Positions 21,722-30,604 of a stretch of 60,000 nt of DNA are shown piece by piece. The stretch lies in contig CAUYUJ010000958.1 in NCBI GenBank assembly GCA_963575745.1, positions 232,501 through 292,500 on the forward strand. The letters are read 5' to 3'. The notes beneath the pieces are model-generated. The model made no database searches. It had not been told where the DNA came from and was given only the letters and a program-made list of their open reading frames with translations. The DNA comes from Prorocentrum cordatum. Taxonomy: Eukaryota; Sar; Dinophyceae; Prorocentrales; Prorocentraceae. Made by a program: the position numbers and the translations under genes. Position 1 is the stretch's first letter. Each line of letters begins with the position of its first letter.

Positions 21722-21905
21722 GACACACCCCAAGAAATCATGTCCCCAGAAAGCCTTCCAGGGACATGGTTCATCATGGGCCCGAAAGTTCCCGCAGGCC
21801 CCCAAGGGGCCCCCAGGGAACGCCCAAGAGGCCCCCTGATACACCCCAACAAATCATGTCCCCAGAAAGCCTTCCGGGGACATGGTTCATCATGTGCCCG
21901 AGAGT
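21722..21905. repeat. 116-bp tandem repeat with foldback CATGTCCCC...GGGGACATG
   Basis: Two units each begin CACACCCCAA(G/C)AAATCATG and carry an inverted repeat at 21739-21768 (8 bp) and 21855-21884 (9 bp). A third, diverged hairpin is the 22-bp palindrome at 22193-22214. Confidence 0.85.
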
Positions 21906-22037
21906 CTCCAGAGGCTCCGAAGTACCATCACGCTGCCAGAGAGCTGTCTGGGAAGTTGACTGAGAACATGACTGATCGCCTTCTCGCGGCCCTCCGCAGA
22001 TCGCTTCGCACAAAGTTGCCCCAAGTGCCCTCTTCAA

Positions 22038-22157
22038 CCGACGACGACGGCGAAGACGACGAAACGACGGTGACGAGGACGACGCCGACGACGACGACGA
22101 CGGCGCGCCCCAAGAGGCGACGACGACATTTACGACGACGACGACGACGGCACGCCC
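22038..22157. repeat. (CGA)n microsatellite
   Basis: CGACGA triplets, interrupted by two copies of GGC(G/A)CGCCCCAA(G/C)AGGC, part of the neighbouring repeat family. Confidence 0.9.
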
Positions 22158-22192
22158 CAACAGGCTCCCCTGAAACGCTCTCAAAACACATG

Positions 22193-22214
22193 TTCCCAGA
22201 AGGCCTTCTGGGAA
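22193..22214. repeat. 22-bp perfect palindrome
   Basis: TTCCCAGAAGG followed directly by its exact reverse complement CCTTCTGGGAA, in the same context (CACATG...) as the foldbacks at 21.74 and 21.86 kb. Confidence 0.95.
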
Positions 22215-22320
22215 CCCGATTTATCTGGCCTCTGCCCCCCTGCGCAACCAACTTCTCCGAAAGCCTTCTGGAATGTGGATTGACATACGTAGCAGAGAAC
22301 TCGTCAAGGCCTGGGACCTG

Positions 22321-22361
22321 CTAGAACCCGAACGCGCGCGAAGCGCGCGCGATGGTTCTAG
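22321..22361. repeat. Two-tier GC hairpin beside a microsatellite
   Basis: The outer stem CTAGAACC/GGTTCTAG (8 bp) encloses a 4x4 internal loop and an inner stem CGCGCGC-GAA-GCGCGCG. Immediately 3' begins the 1.1-kb TATG/TGTC array. Confidence 0.9.
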
Positions 22362-22459
22362 TATGTCTGTGTGTATATATGAATGTATATGTCTGTATAT
22401 GTCTGTATATGTCTGTATATGTCTGTATATGTCTGTATATGTATGTATATGTCTGTATA

Positions 22460-22514
<55 letters not shown>

Positions 22515-22735
22515 GTGTCTTTGTGTGTATGTGTGTATGTGTGAATGTGTGTATGTGTGTATGTATATATGCATGTATGTATGTATGCATGTATGCATGT
22601 ATGCATGTATGCATGTATGCATGTCTGTCTGTCTGTATGCATACATGCATGTATACATGTATGCACATATACACGTATGCATATATGTATGTATGTATGT
22701 ATGTATGCATGCATGCATGCATGCATGCATGCATG

Positions 22736-22769
<34 letters not shown>

Positions 22770-23462
22770 TGTATGTATGTATGTATGTATGTATGTATGT
22801 ATATATGTATGCATGTATGTATGTATGTATGTATGTATGTGTATAAATACATGTCTGTCTGTCTGTCTGTATGTATGTATGCGTGCATGTATGCATGTAA
22901 TTATGCACGTATGTATGTACATATGTATGCATGTATGTGTGTATGCATGTATGTATGTATGTATGCATACCGGTATTATGTATGCATGTATGTATGCATG
23001 CATGGCTGTATGCATGCAGGCATGTATGTGTGCATGCATGTATGTATGTATGTATGTATGCATGCATGCATGCATGTATGTATACATGTATGTATGTAAT
23101 TATACGTGCATGTATGTATGTATGCATGCATGCATGCATGGATGTATATATGTATGCATGTCTGTATGCATATAGGTTTATACATGTAGGTATGTAAACA
23201 TGTATACATTTTATGTATGAATGTATGTATGTATGTATGCATGTCTGTATGTATGTATGTATGTATGTATGTATGTATGTATGTATGTACGTATGTACGT
23301 ATGTACGTACGTAGGTAGGTAGGTAGGTAGGTAGGTATGTAGTTATGCATGCATGCATGCATGCATGCATGCATGCATGCATGTATGTATGTATGTATGT
23401 ATGTATGCATGCATGCATGCATGCATGCATGCATGCATTCATGTATGCATGTATGCATGTAG
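22362..23462. repeat. TATG / TGTC / ATGC tetranucleotide array, 1.1 kb
   Basis: Segments of TATGTC, GTCT, GTGT, GTAT, GCAT and GTAG merge into each other. The Tyr/Met/Val/Cys ORFs (plus) and Tyr/Ile/His/Thr ORFs (minus) are artefacts of the four-base unit read in three phases. Confidence 0.95.
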
Positions 23463-23770
23463 CAATCATAGGAGGGCTGGAGTTCTGGGAAATTCTCAAG
23501 GCTGCCTGCAACCGAAGACTGGACCAAAGCGGTAGCTGACTCCTTTTCGGACGCGAGACTGCCCCCAGCTTGTTGTATGGGATGTCTTTACAGCTTGCCT
23601 GAGTCTATATATCACACAGTCGGCGGAGGACAAGGAATTCACGCCACTGAAAGAAAGGCCCAACCCCGTCACGCGCTCGCAAAACACACATCCGACACAA
23701 CAGGAGTCAGCCCATACCCGCCCCTGCGAGAGTCATCAACGAATTGAGAAACCATGTCCTGCCCTGCGAG
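23463..23770. other. Unique-looking spacer, nothing recognised
   Basis: Balanced composition, and no convincing ORF or repeat. Confidence 0.4.
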
Positions 23771-24889
23771 CTAGAGCAACGCTAGAGCGACGTGCCCTGC
23801 CCACTGAGCGGCCATGCGCACCTGGCGCAACCCTCTGCGCACCCGAGCCTCGAGGCCTCCAAAGACAAAAACGGGTGCAACGGGGCCTCGCTGGATCTGC
23901 CAATGGGGGAGCGCAAAGGGGAGCCTAGTGAGTGAGTTATTCAGGGACTCGGAAATCTGCTCATGCTCTATATTGGGGTCCAACTCGAGAGCTGACCAGA
24001 GAGGGCTCACCCAGGCACGCTCGAAAACGGCGTCAGCTACACTCCACTGGATGCCGGAGTGTCTGGTGTCGAGGATGATTGTCTCAAAAACAAACGCACG
24101 AAAAACACCTTGCCAGGACAGCACGCGGTTGGAGCCTGAGATCAGCGGCTGCCTCAGGGACACTGCCATGGCCGCCTGGATCAGCGCGGCCTTCTCTGAG
24201 TCGGCCAGCATCTGGACCGCCTCGTCCCCTGAGGTCTCCAGCCAGGTCACCAGCACGTCGCCATCGTCGGCCACAGTACGTCGCTGCCCGGCAGTCACAG
24301 ATACGTTGTGCACGTCAACTCCTCGCCAGAACTCCTGTGACGATGTCAGGCCACTCCTAGGAAAGACCTCGAAGCTCATGAGGTCATCGAAGGGGCGGCC
24401 TGGATACCCGAGCTCATGACCGAGCTCGCGGACTCGGTGACAGACGCCACTGAGCCCAGCACCGAAGAGGCGTGTGCGAGGGGCCCGAGTCCCAACTGGG
24501 AGGCGAGGACGAGCCCTTGGTCGGCACGGCTGCGGCCAGCCCAGCTCCGCCCCAGCGCCGCGCGCGCCCGGCCCAGGCCCTGGCCCTGCCGGGGCGGGCC
24601 GCGGCCGAGCGCTCAGGGGCCCCTGCGGCCACCGGCGCCAGCGCCAGCACGCCCGGCTCCTCGCGGGCCTCGGCCTCGGCCGCGGTCGGCGGCACCGCCT
24701 CCCGGGCCCCGTCGTCTCCCGGGGCGGCGCCGGCGGCGGATCCGCCGCCGGGGGAGGTCGGGGCGCTGCCGTCGCCGCCGGGCCCGCCGAGGGGCGAGGC
24801 GTCGACGCCCGACGCGGGCGTGGCTCCGCGTGCGGGAAGGGCGGCACGAAGGCGCCCTCCTCGTTCTCCTTCCAGCCCGTCGGCGGCAT
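23771..24889 (-). CDS. Unrecognised ORF downstream of the recombinase
   Basis: This is a 372-codon frame on the minus strand. The first about 130 residues (Arg/Pro/Ala-rich, 24889-24490) look like GC-rich sequence read out of phase. The C-terminal about 230 residues have a normal protein composition, with helices such as DSEKAALIQAAMAVSLRQPL and FEVFPRSGLTSSQEFWRGVD, no long repeats and no membrane segment. I do not recognise a family. It follows the tyrosine-recombinase fragment on the same strand, so it may be another protein or domain of that element, or part of a neighbouring host exon. Confidence 0.45.
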   Translation of the reverse strand: MPPTGWKENEEGAFVPPFPHAEPRPRRASTPRPSAGPAATAAPRPPPAADPPPAPPRETTGPGRRCRRPRPRPRPARSRACWRWRRWPQGPLSARPRPAPAGPGPGPGARGAGAELGWPQPCRPRARPRLPVGTRAPRTRLFGAGLSGVCHRVRELGHELGYPGRPFDDLMSFEVFPRSGLTSSQEFWRGVDVHNVSVTAGQRRTVADDGDVLVTWLETSGDEAVQMLADSEKAALIQAAMAVSLRQPLISGSNRVLSWQGVFRAFVFETIILDTRHSGIQWSVADAVFERAWVSPLWSALELDPNIEHEQISESLNNSLTRLPFALPHWQIQRGPVAPVFVFGGLEARVRRGLRQVRMAAQWAGHVALALL

Positions 24890-25865
24890 CGAGGCACCCC
24901 TCTGGGAGGCAGAGCTCGAACTTGTCGTGGGCCCAGCTGAGCGCCTCCGACAGTGCTGCGTTCGCGCACCTGGTGATGATGTCGCTGGCGGCGACCACGT
25001 CGACGTAGACCCTGGTGCAGCTCTCCGAGATCCACCCGCCTGTCTCCTTGATCTCGGTGAAGGACGCCCCGTCCGCCACTGAGTCAGACGCGAATCCTGC
25101 CCGAGGAGGGTGGGGTGTCCACCCCGCGGCTACCCCCAAACTCACTCCCCTCAATGGTCTCGAGCATGCGACGGTAGCGGTCGATCGAGTATGGGAAAAG
25201 GCAGGCCGAGGTCGGCGCAGCAGCAAGGATACGAGACATGAGACGGACGAGGGCCTCCTCCTCCTCCTCCTCCTTCTCCTCGCGAGTGATAACACATTGC
25301 ACTCTCTTTGCCTTGGTCCCCGTGCGGTGCCCCAGGGCGATGACAATATTGCGTTGCAGCGATGCTCCTCCTGACCTCGACGGCAATGTGATGTCCTCGG
25401 GTCGTATTTTCAGCATCTCTGAAGGTCGAAGTTCACGTTTAGCTTGCAGGAAGATGCCCAAGCCCAGGCGGAACTGGCCTTGGCTGACCCGCTGTGTCCC
25501 TATGAGCGCAGCGCGCCCACGGCCGAGCGGCACCGTATGCTATGTCGGTGTGTTCACGGCCCATCCTGCCAGCGCGGCCCTCGCCCAGTGTAGACGTCCC
25601 TTATATCGGGGGAAAGAAAACTCCACGCTCGCCAGCAGGTGCGTGAATTGGCTTCACGTGAGGGCTGCCTCGTTCTTGAACTCCACCAGAAGGTCGTCCC
25701 AGGCCTGGCGCAGTCGGGCTGGAAGTTGCACTCCTCCAGCCACGTGGAAAACGGCTTCCCAGCGGCTCGGTATCTGGCGAGTGTCGCTGTGGTGATTTTG
25801 CTAAGCTGATGCGGATCGAGGCGACGTGGTCCCGTCGCTCCGCTCCGCTCCCTGCTCATCTGCAT
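24890..25865 (-). pseudogene. Tyrosine recombinase of a DIRS-type retroelement
   Basis: Read 3' to 5' on the map. The N-terminal SAM-like part (25865 to about 25700: LSKITTATLARYRAAGKPF) shifts frame and continues DDLLVEFKNEAALT, TGA (25656-25654), SQFTHLLASVEFSFPRYKGR, TAG (25542-25540), then LGIFLQAKRELRPSEMLKIR with the first catalytic Arg. GTKAKRVQCV is the probable beta-strand Lys. After another shift come TPHPPRAGFASD (the H-x-x-R box), then GGWISESCTRVYVDV with the W/H position and the Tyr nucleophile near 25000. All five catalytic positions are visible, across three frames and two stops. Such recombinases integrate a circular DNA intermediate in DIRS elements. Confidence 0.75.
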
Positions 25866-26202
25866 AACTCAAGCGAGAGACCCAATCAGCTGGCTGATTG
25901 CTGGTCTCGATCCACGGGATGATGAGTCGATTCCTGGCCGCCAGGCAGGCGGCGGTCTTCTGGCGTAAAAGATGGTTGACCTCGAACACCGGCGAGCGCC
26001 CCTTCATCATGGCCCCTGCCGCGGGCCTGTTGTGCTGCAGCGCGAAGATCACTGACCTGTGCATCTGGGGCGTGAGGGCCAGCCGGCGCGCCAGCCTCAC
26101 CGCTGCTCGTCCTCCTCCCAAGGTGATGTGGTCCGCGCGGGCCCAGCGGCCGTGCTCCATCACCATCCAGTCAACCTGACAGTTGAACAACTCCTGCGGC
26201 AA
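25801..26202 (-). pseudogene. RNase H-like C-terminal part of the same DIRS-type element
   Basis: The frame reads RADHITLGGGRAAVRLARRL, then ALQHNRPAAGAMMKGRSP, then IIPWIETSNQPADWVSRLSY. The KGRS helix and the final (N/Q)PAD..SR box are typical of RNase H in Ty3/DIRS-like retroelements. The expected DN pair reads HN here, so the Asp seems lost. The recombinase starts within about 60 bases, in another frame, matching the RT-RNase H-recombinase order of DIRS elements. The RT itself is not found upstream: a CCG array and tandem repeats occupy that place. Confidence 0.7.
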
Positions 26203-26261
26203 CTTGGTGAACAGTATGGTCCGCCTGATCTCCTTCTCGGGGCCCTTCGAGCCCGCGAAGC

Positions 26262-26435
26262 AGCTGCCGCCGCCGCCGCCGCCCCCGCTGCCGAATTGCC
26301 GCCGCCGCCGCCGCTGCCGCCGCAGCCGCTGCCGCCCCCGCCGCCAGCGCCGCCACCACCGCCGCCACCGCCACCGCCACCGCCGCAGCCGCCGCAGCCG
26401 CTGCCCCCGCCGCAGCCGCCGCAGCCGCCGCCGCC
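26262..26435. repeat. (CCG)n array
   Basis: CCG/GCC triplets with CAG and CAC variants. It reads as poly-Pro or poly-Ala and abuts the RNase H fragment. Confidence 0.9.
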
Positions 26436-26445
26436 AAGTGTACTC

Positions 26446-26568
26446 TGTATTGTTTTTTAACAGGGATGGTGGGGGGAGGCCGTATCGGGTTCGCTGCGCA
26501 TGCTCCGAACTTGGAGGCAGAGTGTGTGTTTGTATTGTTTTTATAAGGGGTGGTGGGGGGCTGCCATC
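26446..26568. repeat. Direct repeat pair, about 35 bp, offset 85 bp
   Basis: TGTATTGTTTTTTAACAGGG followed by ATGGTGGGGGG at 26446, and TGTATTGTTTTTATAAGGGG followed by TGGTGGGGGG at 26531. Confidence 0.8.
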
Positions 26569-26755
26569 ATTGACTCGGGTTGGCTCCCAGTCGCCCGGGG
26601 GAGGGGATGTATATTAATAGTAACTGTGATAAACCCCTCCCCGAAGGGGAAGAAAGGATTTTGGAAGAGGAGATGAACAACATCTTTAGACCACCTGTCG
26701 CCCAGAGGGCTGGTGGGATTATTTTTCTGTTTGCGAAGCTGACTGGGGCAGCCGA

Positions 26756-26960
26756 GGTTTCGCCTGGTGTCCGCCCGTGGGCGCCTCGTGGGCGCCTCGT
26801 GCGCTGGGTGGGTCAGCAAAGGTTTCGCCTGGTGCCTGACGGTGGGCGCCCGTGGGCGTCTCTTTGGGCGCCTCGTGCGCTGGGTGTGTCAGCCGACGAG
26901 GTTTCGCCTGGTGCTCTGCAGTGGGCGCCTCTTGGGCGCCTCGTGCGCTGGGCGGCCGCA
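26756..26960. repeat. Three-copy tandem repeat, 65-78 bp unit
   Basis: Each copy starts GAGGTTTCGCCTGGTG (or AAGG...) and ends GGGCGCCTCGTGCGCTGGG. Copy length varies in the middle GGGCGCC block. Confidence 0.9.
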
Positions 26961-27452
26961 TGGCTTTCACCACACAGTTTACACCACATCGCGTAGGTTG
27001 CATAGCTTGCACCACCTACAGTGCACCACACAGCTTGCGCCATGGACTTTGCACAACATAACTTGCACATCGCACACCCACAGCGCATTGACGTAGTGTT
27101 TTGGGCCCACGCTGGCACACTATACCCACCACACACGCACACACACACACACACATCTATAGACCGACATATTTACAAGCTGTGCATACACATGTTTTTA
27201 TGTTTATCGGTGTATATCGGCAGATCGAGGAAGGTACGCCGCGAGTCGAGGGACATTTCAATTCGGTAAGCCCTTGCCGATCCCCCTCCTTCCTGTCGCC
27301 CCTTCCACCGCGCGAGGTGGAGCAACGCTTTCTACTGGAGGAGCATGACTGACTTCATGTGCGCCCCCGCCGCCTACTCCGCGCGACGCCTCGGGGGACG
27401 CCGACTGCCCGCCGATCCTACGCAGAGGGTCGGTACGTGCACTGTACTACCA
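26961..27452. other. Spacer with TTGCACCACA-type short repeats and a CA run
   Basis: Variants of GCACCACACAGCTTGC recur between 26970 and 27080. A CACACA run lies at 27129-27157. The rest is unassigned. Confidence 0.5.
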
Positions 27453-27586
27453 GGCATCACTCGGACGTGTGCATTTTTTCTCGGTCAGGACCGTCGAGGA
27501 GCATTTGTTTCCACCTTGCGAACAACATACACGCACGAATTCGAACGGTGCACAAGGAATGGGCGTCCGAGCGATGGCGAGACTGT
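27453..27586. repeat. Dispersed repeat T2, copy 1
   Basis: GGCATCACTCGGACGTGTGC at the start and GGGCGTCCGAGCGATGGCGA at the end match the block at 41191-41321 in the same orientation. The middle is diverged. Confidence 0.8.
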
Positions 27587-27785
27587 ACTATCACAGATAT
27601 CCGTGGCGAGTCGTCGCCGTCCCCTACCTTTTTGGAAGCGCGCGGGTGGTGAAGTGTCGAGCGCGTGTGCGGCGTGTCCCGCGAGCGGCTGGGGAAGCCA
27701 TTGGCGGAACACTGGGGAGGGGGGCCGTCTTGGGGTTATTTTCTAGGCACTGTGGCCATAGTTGGCGGTCGTTCGCGGGATTGCG
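27587..27785. other. Spacer, nothing recognised
   Basis: Mixed sequence leading into the RA-type repeat. Confidence 0.3.
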
Positions 27786-28315
27786 ACAGGAGGAGGGGAG
27801 GGCCCCCGAGAGGCCCCCCAAGAGGCCCCAAGATGACCCCCAAGAGGGCCCCAGGAGGACCACAAAGAGGGCCCCAAGAGGACCACAAAAATGACCCCAA
27901 GAGGACCCCCAAGAGGTCCCCAAGAGGACCCCCAAGCGGCCAGGCCCGAAGAGGACCCGAGACCTTTGGGGCCTTCTGGGGAGCTTCCTGGTGCCTCTTG
28001 GGCCATCTCGGGGTTTTCTGGGGCCGTCTGAGGGTCTTTGGCAGTCTGACGCCTTGGGAGGCCGTCTTGTGCGTGTCCCTGGGCCGTTCTGGGTTTTTTA
28101 TTAGGGCCCCTTTTGGGGATGTTTGGGGGACTTATTGGGCCGTCTTGTGGCCCTCTTGAGCTGTCCTGGCGCCCTCCGTCTTGGACGCTCTTTTTCCGAA
28201 CACAGTTGAAAAACCACATTGAAATCACAGATTTTTGCCTAGGTGACCTCTTGGAGCCTTTGGCGTCTTGGGGGCCTCTTGGGCCGTCTTGAGGCCATCT
28301 TGGGCCGGCATTTCA
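27786..28315. repeat. Family RA: GGCCCCAAGAGG then CTTGGGGCC/CTTGGGCCGTC
   Basis: AAGAGGACCCCCAAGAGG-type units run to about 27960, then switch to the complementary sense (TTGGGGCCTTCTGGGG, CTTGGGCCGTCTTG) to 28160 and again at 28240-28310. The array therefore changes orientation near 27960. Confidence 0.8.
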
Positions 28316-28985
28316 CGACGCAAGCGGTCCCAAAAGGCAGGAGGCGGCGGAGACTCGCCGTATGCGTCTGTGATGCTCCGCTCCCGTGGATTGCGGATGG
28401 GGTGCCTCCGGCTCGACTTGCCTGACCCGCGCGAAGACCTTCACGACGGGGAATTCGCCCCCCAAGATGTTCAAGATGGCGTAAGGTGGCTCCCAATATT
28501 GTCCCAAACGGCCTTAGACGGTCCCAGAGGGCCTCCGCGATGGCACAAGAAGACCCCCAAATAGGGGAACGAACAAAGACATAAACATAAAAACTCGGAG
28601 GTCCGCGCGGATTTCTCGGATCGGCGCTGGGGCCCCCTGGTGGCGCCTCCGGCGCCGCCCCTGGCGCGCTCCGCGCGCCAGGGAGGGGGGTCCAGTCCCA
28701 GCTCTTCTTGAGGGTCGGGGACGACGTCGGTGTGGTGTGGTGTCTACTTTTTCCCCGTTTCCCTGGGGAAGCAACGAAGAATGTATACCCCAGGACCCCC
28801 AAAGGCCTCCGAGCTCGCCCGAGATGCCTCCACGACGGGTTACGACCGCTTCCGGGCGGCCCAAGAGGCCTCCGGGACGCCCGCCCGGCGGGCCTGACTG
28901 GCGGGCCCCCGTGCGCCCGCCCGTCTGCCGGTGCTTCTGGCTGCCTGCCACGGTTTGCCGGCCAGCCCGGCAGCAGGCGATGTCA
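28316..28985. other. GC-rich spacer, no gene recognised
   Basis: The frames are open by composition only. The segment 28925-28985 is duplicated in part near 29580-29640. Confidence 0.4.
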
Positions 28986-29003
28986 GCAACGGTGAGTAAG
29001 GAC

Positions 29004-29207
29004 CGGGGAAGCGTAAGACCCGGGTTTGCCGGGACTCGGGTTCGCCATCGTTTTTTGACGACCTCGACTCGGATTTTGACGAGGAGGAGTTTCGTGGGAT
29101 GTCTGCAGCGGGAGGCCTCGTCAAAATGCAGGCTCGGCCTCGTCATTTTTTTGACGACCTCGTCGGGGATTTCCGAGTCCCCCGTACCCGGGTCTTACGT
29201 CTCCCCG
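29004..29207. mobile_element. Foldback element FB1 (about 204 bp) with AGGA flanks
   Basis: The terminal arms CGGGGAAGCGTAAGACCCGG (29004-29023, continuing GT) and ACCCGGGTCTTACGTCTCCC (29186-29205, continuing CG) pair at 20 of 22 positions. Symmetry continues inward imperfectly (GGGACTCGG; TTTTTTGACGACCTCG; ATTTTGACGAGG). AGGA occurs on both sides (28999-29002, 29210-29213). The sequence GTGAGTAGGAGGGTGTGAGA at 29444 looks like the same site without the insert. No coding capacity. Confidence 0.8.
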
Positions 29208-29250
29208 AAAGGAGGGTGTGAGATATATCGGCACGAACGATCTGGGTCCC

Positions 29251-29438
29251 GGAAAGAACGGGTACAATGCCCAGCAGCACTTCCTGTTCATTTTGAACAG
29301 GACTCGCCGTCGGTGTCGCCGCGGCCCGTGTAAATCTAAGACAGAAGGCCGCCTGCCCAACAGCGGCCGCTGTCGGTTTGGGACAGCATTTGTTGTTGGG
29401 CATTGTACCCATTCTTTCCGCACCCATTTCGGGCGTCC
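29251..29438. mobile_element. Inverted-repeat element FB2, copy 1
   Basis: The arms are 29251-29273 and 29397-29419 (22 of 23 paired), with a further 8-bp hairpin CCTGTTCA-TTT-TGAACAGG inside. A diverged copy lies at 56185-56393. No coding capacity: a MITE-like candidate. Confidence 0.75.
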
Positions 29439-30317
29439 AAAACGGTGAGTAGGAGGGTGTGAGATATACGCCGTGCATCGAATGCCAGAGCAGACGTGGT
29501 GTGTGGCAAGTGGGCGAGAGGGTCTGCAGCATCCCGCTTTCCCCCTCCCGCCTCCGTTTCTGGCCCAGACCCCTTTCCAGGGCCCCTGAGGAAGCCCGAG
29601 CTGCCCTCTGTCTGCCAGCCAGGCAGCTGGCGATTTCAGCAACGGTGAGCAGGATGGGGAGCAAGCCAGGCCTTCGGGTGGTAACTTGTTGCTGTCGCCC
29701 AAGATCCTGACCCCTGGACGTCCCCGGCAATGTCCGGAGGCTCCTGGCCCCCTGTCGGAGGATCCCAGAGGCCCCCAGGATACTCAGATTCAAGGTGCTA
29801 GACGGATGAACAGAACCGTCCAGACATTGCGGCTACGCAGAGGTCCCAGTGGGGGTCGCGGCGCCTCCTACAGCTTTTTCGGCGGTGCCAGATGGTTTCA
29901 TAGGTGTCCAACCCTTGCGAAAAGGAGGCGTGTTCGAAATCCTTTCCAACCGAAAGTGGCTTTGCTTTCAACTACACGCCGACGGTGCAATCCAACACAT
30001 TTGGGGCCGCCTGCCTCGAGTTGCTTGTCAATGACCCCTGGTAAGTTGCCGTCGTTATTTTACTCTTTTGCGCGCATGGCCCTCAGGGCCACCTTGTTCT
30101 GACGGGCCTTATATATGTTATAAGATCGGTGTTTCAGGCCGCCCCACGGTTAACGCACGGCATCATTTCGGTGGCGTGTGCATCCTATTTTTTGCAGACA
30201 TCCAGAAACGATGCCCAGGGGAGTTACCCTGATCAGGCATGTGGAGGAGCACGCAGCGGAATAAAGGCTGGGAAGCCGTCATGCCCCAAGAGTGGGAAGA
30301 CGGAGGTGGAGCCATAG
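29439..30317. other. Spacer with short duplicated blocks
   Basis: AACGGTGAG(T/C)A occurs at 28988, 29441 and 29641. A frame at 29696-30102 (starting before any ATG) and one near 29850-30030 (ILSNRKWLCFQLHADGAIQH) have ordinary protein composition, but I recognise neither. Confidence 0.4.
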
Positions 30318-30389
30318 GAGGAGGAGGAGGAGGAGGAGGAGGAGGAGGAGGAGGAGGAGGAGGAGGAGGAGGAGGAGGAGGAGGAGGAT
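30318..30389. repeat. (GGA)n array
   Basis: A pure GGAGGA run of about 70 bp just upstream of element D. Confidence 0.95.
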
Positions 30390-30604
30390 TAGGAGGGGGA
30401 TGAGGAGGGTGAGAGTTGGAGGCAGTGGTGCGCAGAAAGTTTAGCGGGAGGAACAGGAGCAGCACGTGCCATGACCCGTCTCACACCTGAGTATGAGGAG
30501 GAGGTCTTCAAGGATGATGATGGCAACCTCACTGGCGACGTACGCGTAGGGCTGCAAGTGCAGGTTAAGCAATGGAGCAACGCATGAGCTGCGGACGCTA
30601 TCCC

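Noticed and set aside
20803-21860. Overlapping Pro/Arg/Gly-rich ORFs
   Set aside because: They follow the 361-bp RA tandem unit on both strands, so they are repeat by-products.
22362-23462. CRISPR-like appearance of repeated units
   Set aside because: No regular repeat/spacer alternation; it is a microsatellite, and the organism is eukaryotic.
22220-23530. Tyr/Ile/His/Thr and Met/Tyr/Val/Cys ORFs
   Set aside because: A tetranucleotide repeat read through three phases gives stop-free frames by chance.
28985-29460. AACGGTGAGTA repeats as 5' splice sites of introner-like elements
   Set aside because: The donor-like GTGAGTA lies just outside FB1, but I find no paired acceptor or coding exon, so insertion with an AGGA duplication explains it more simply.
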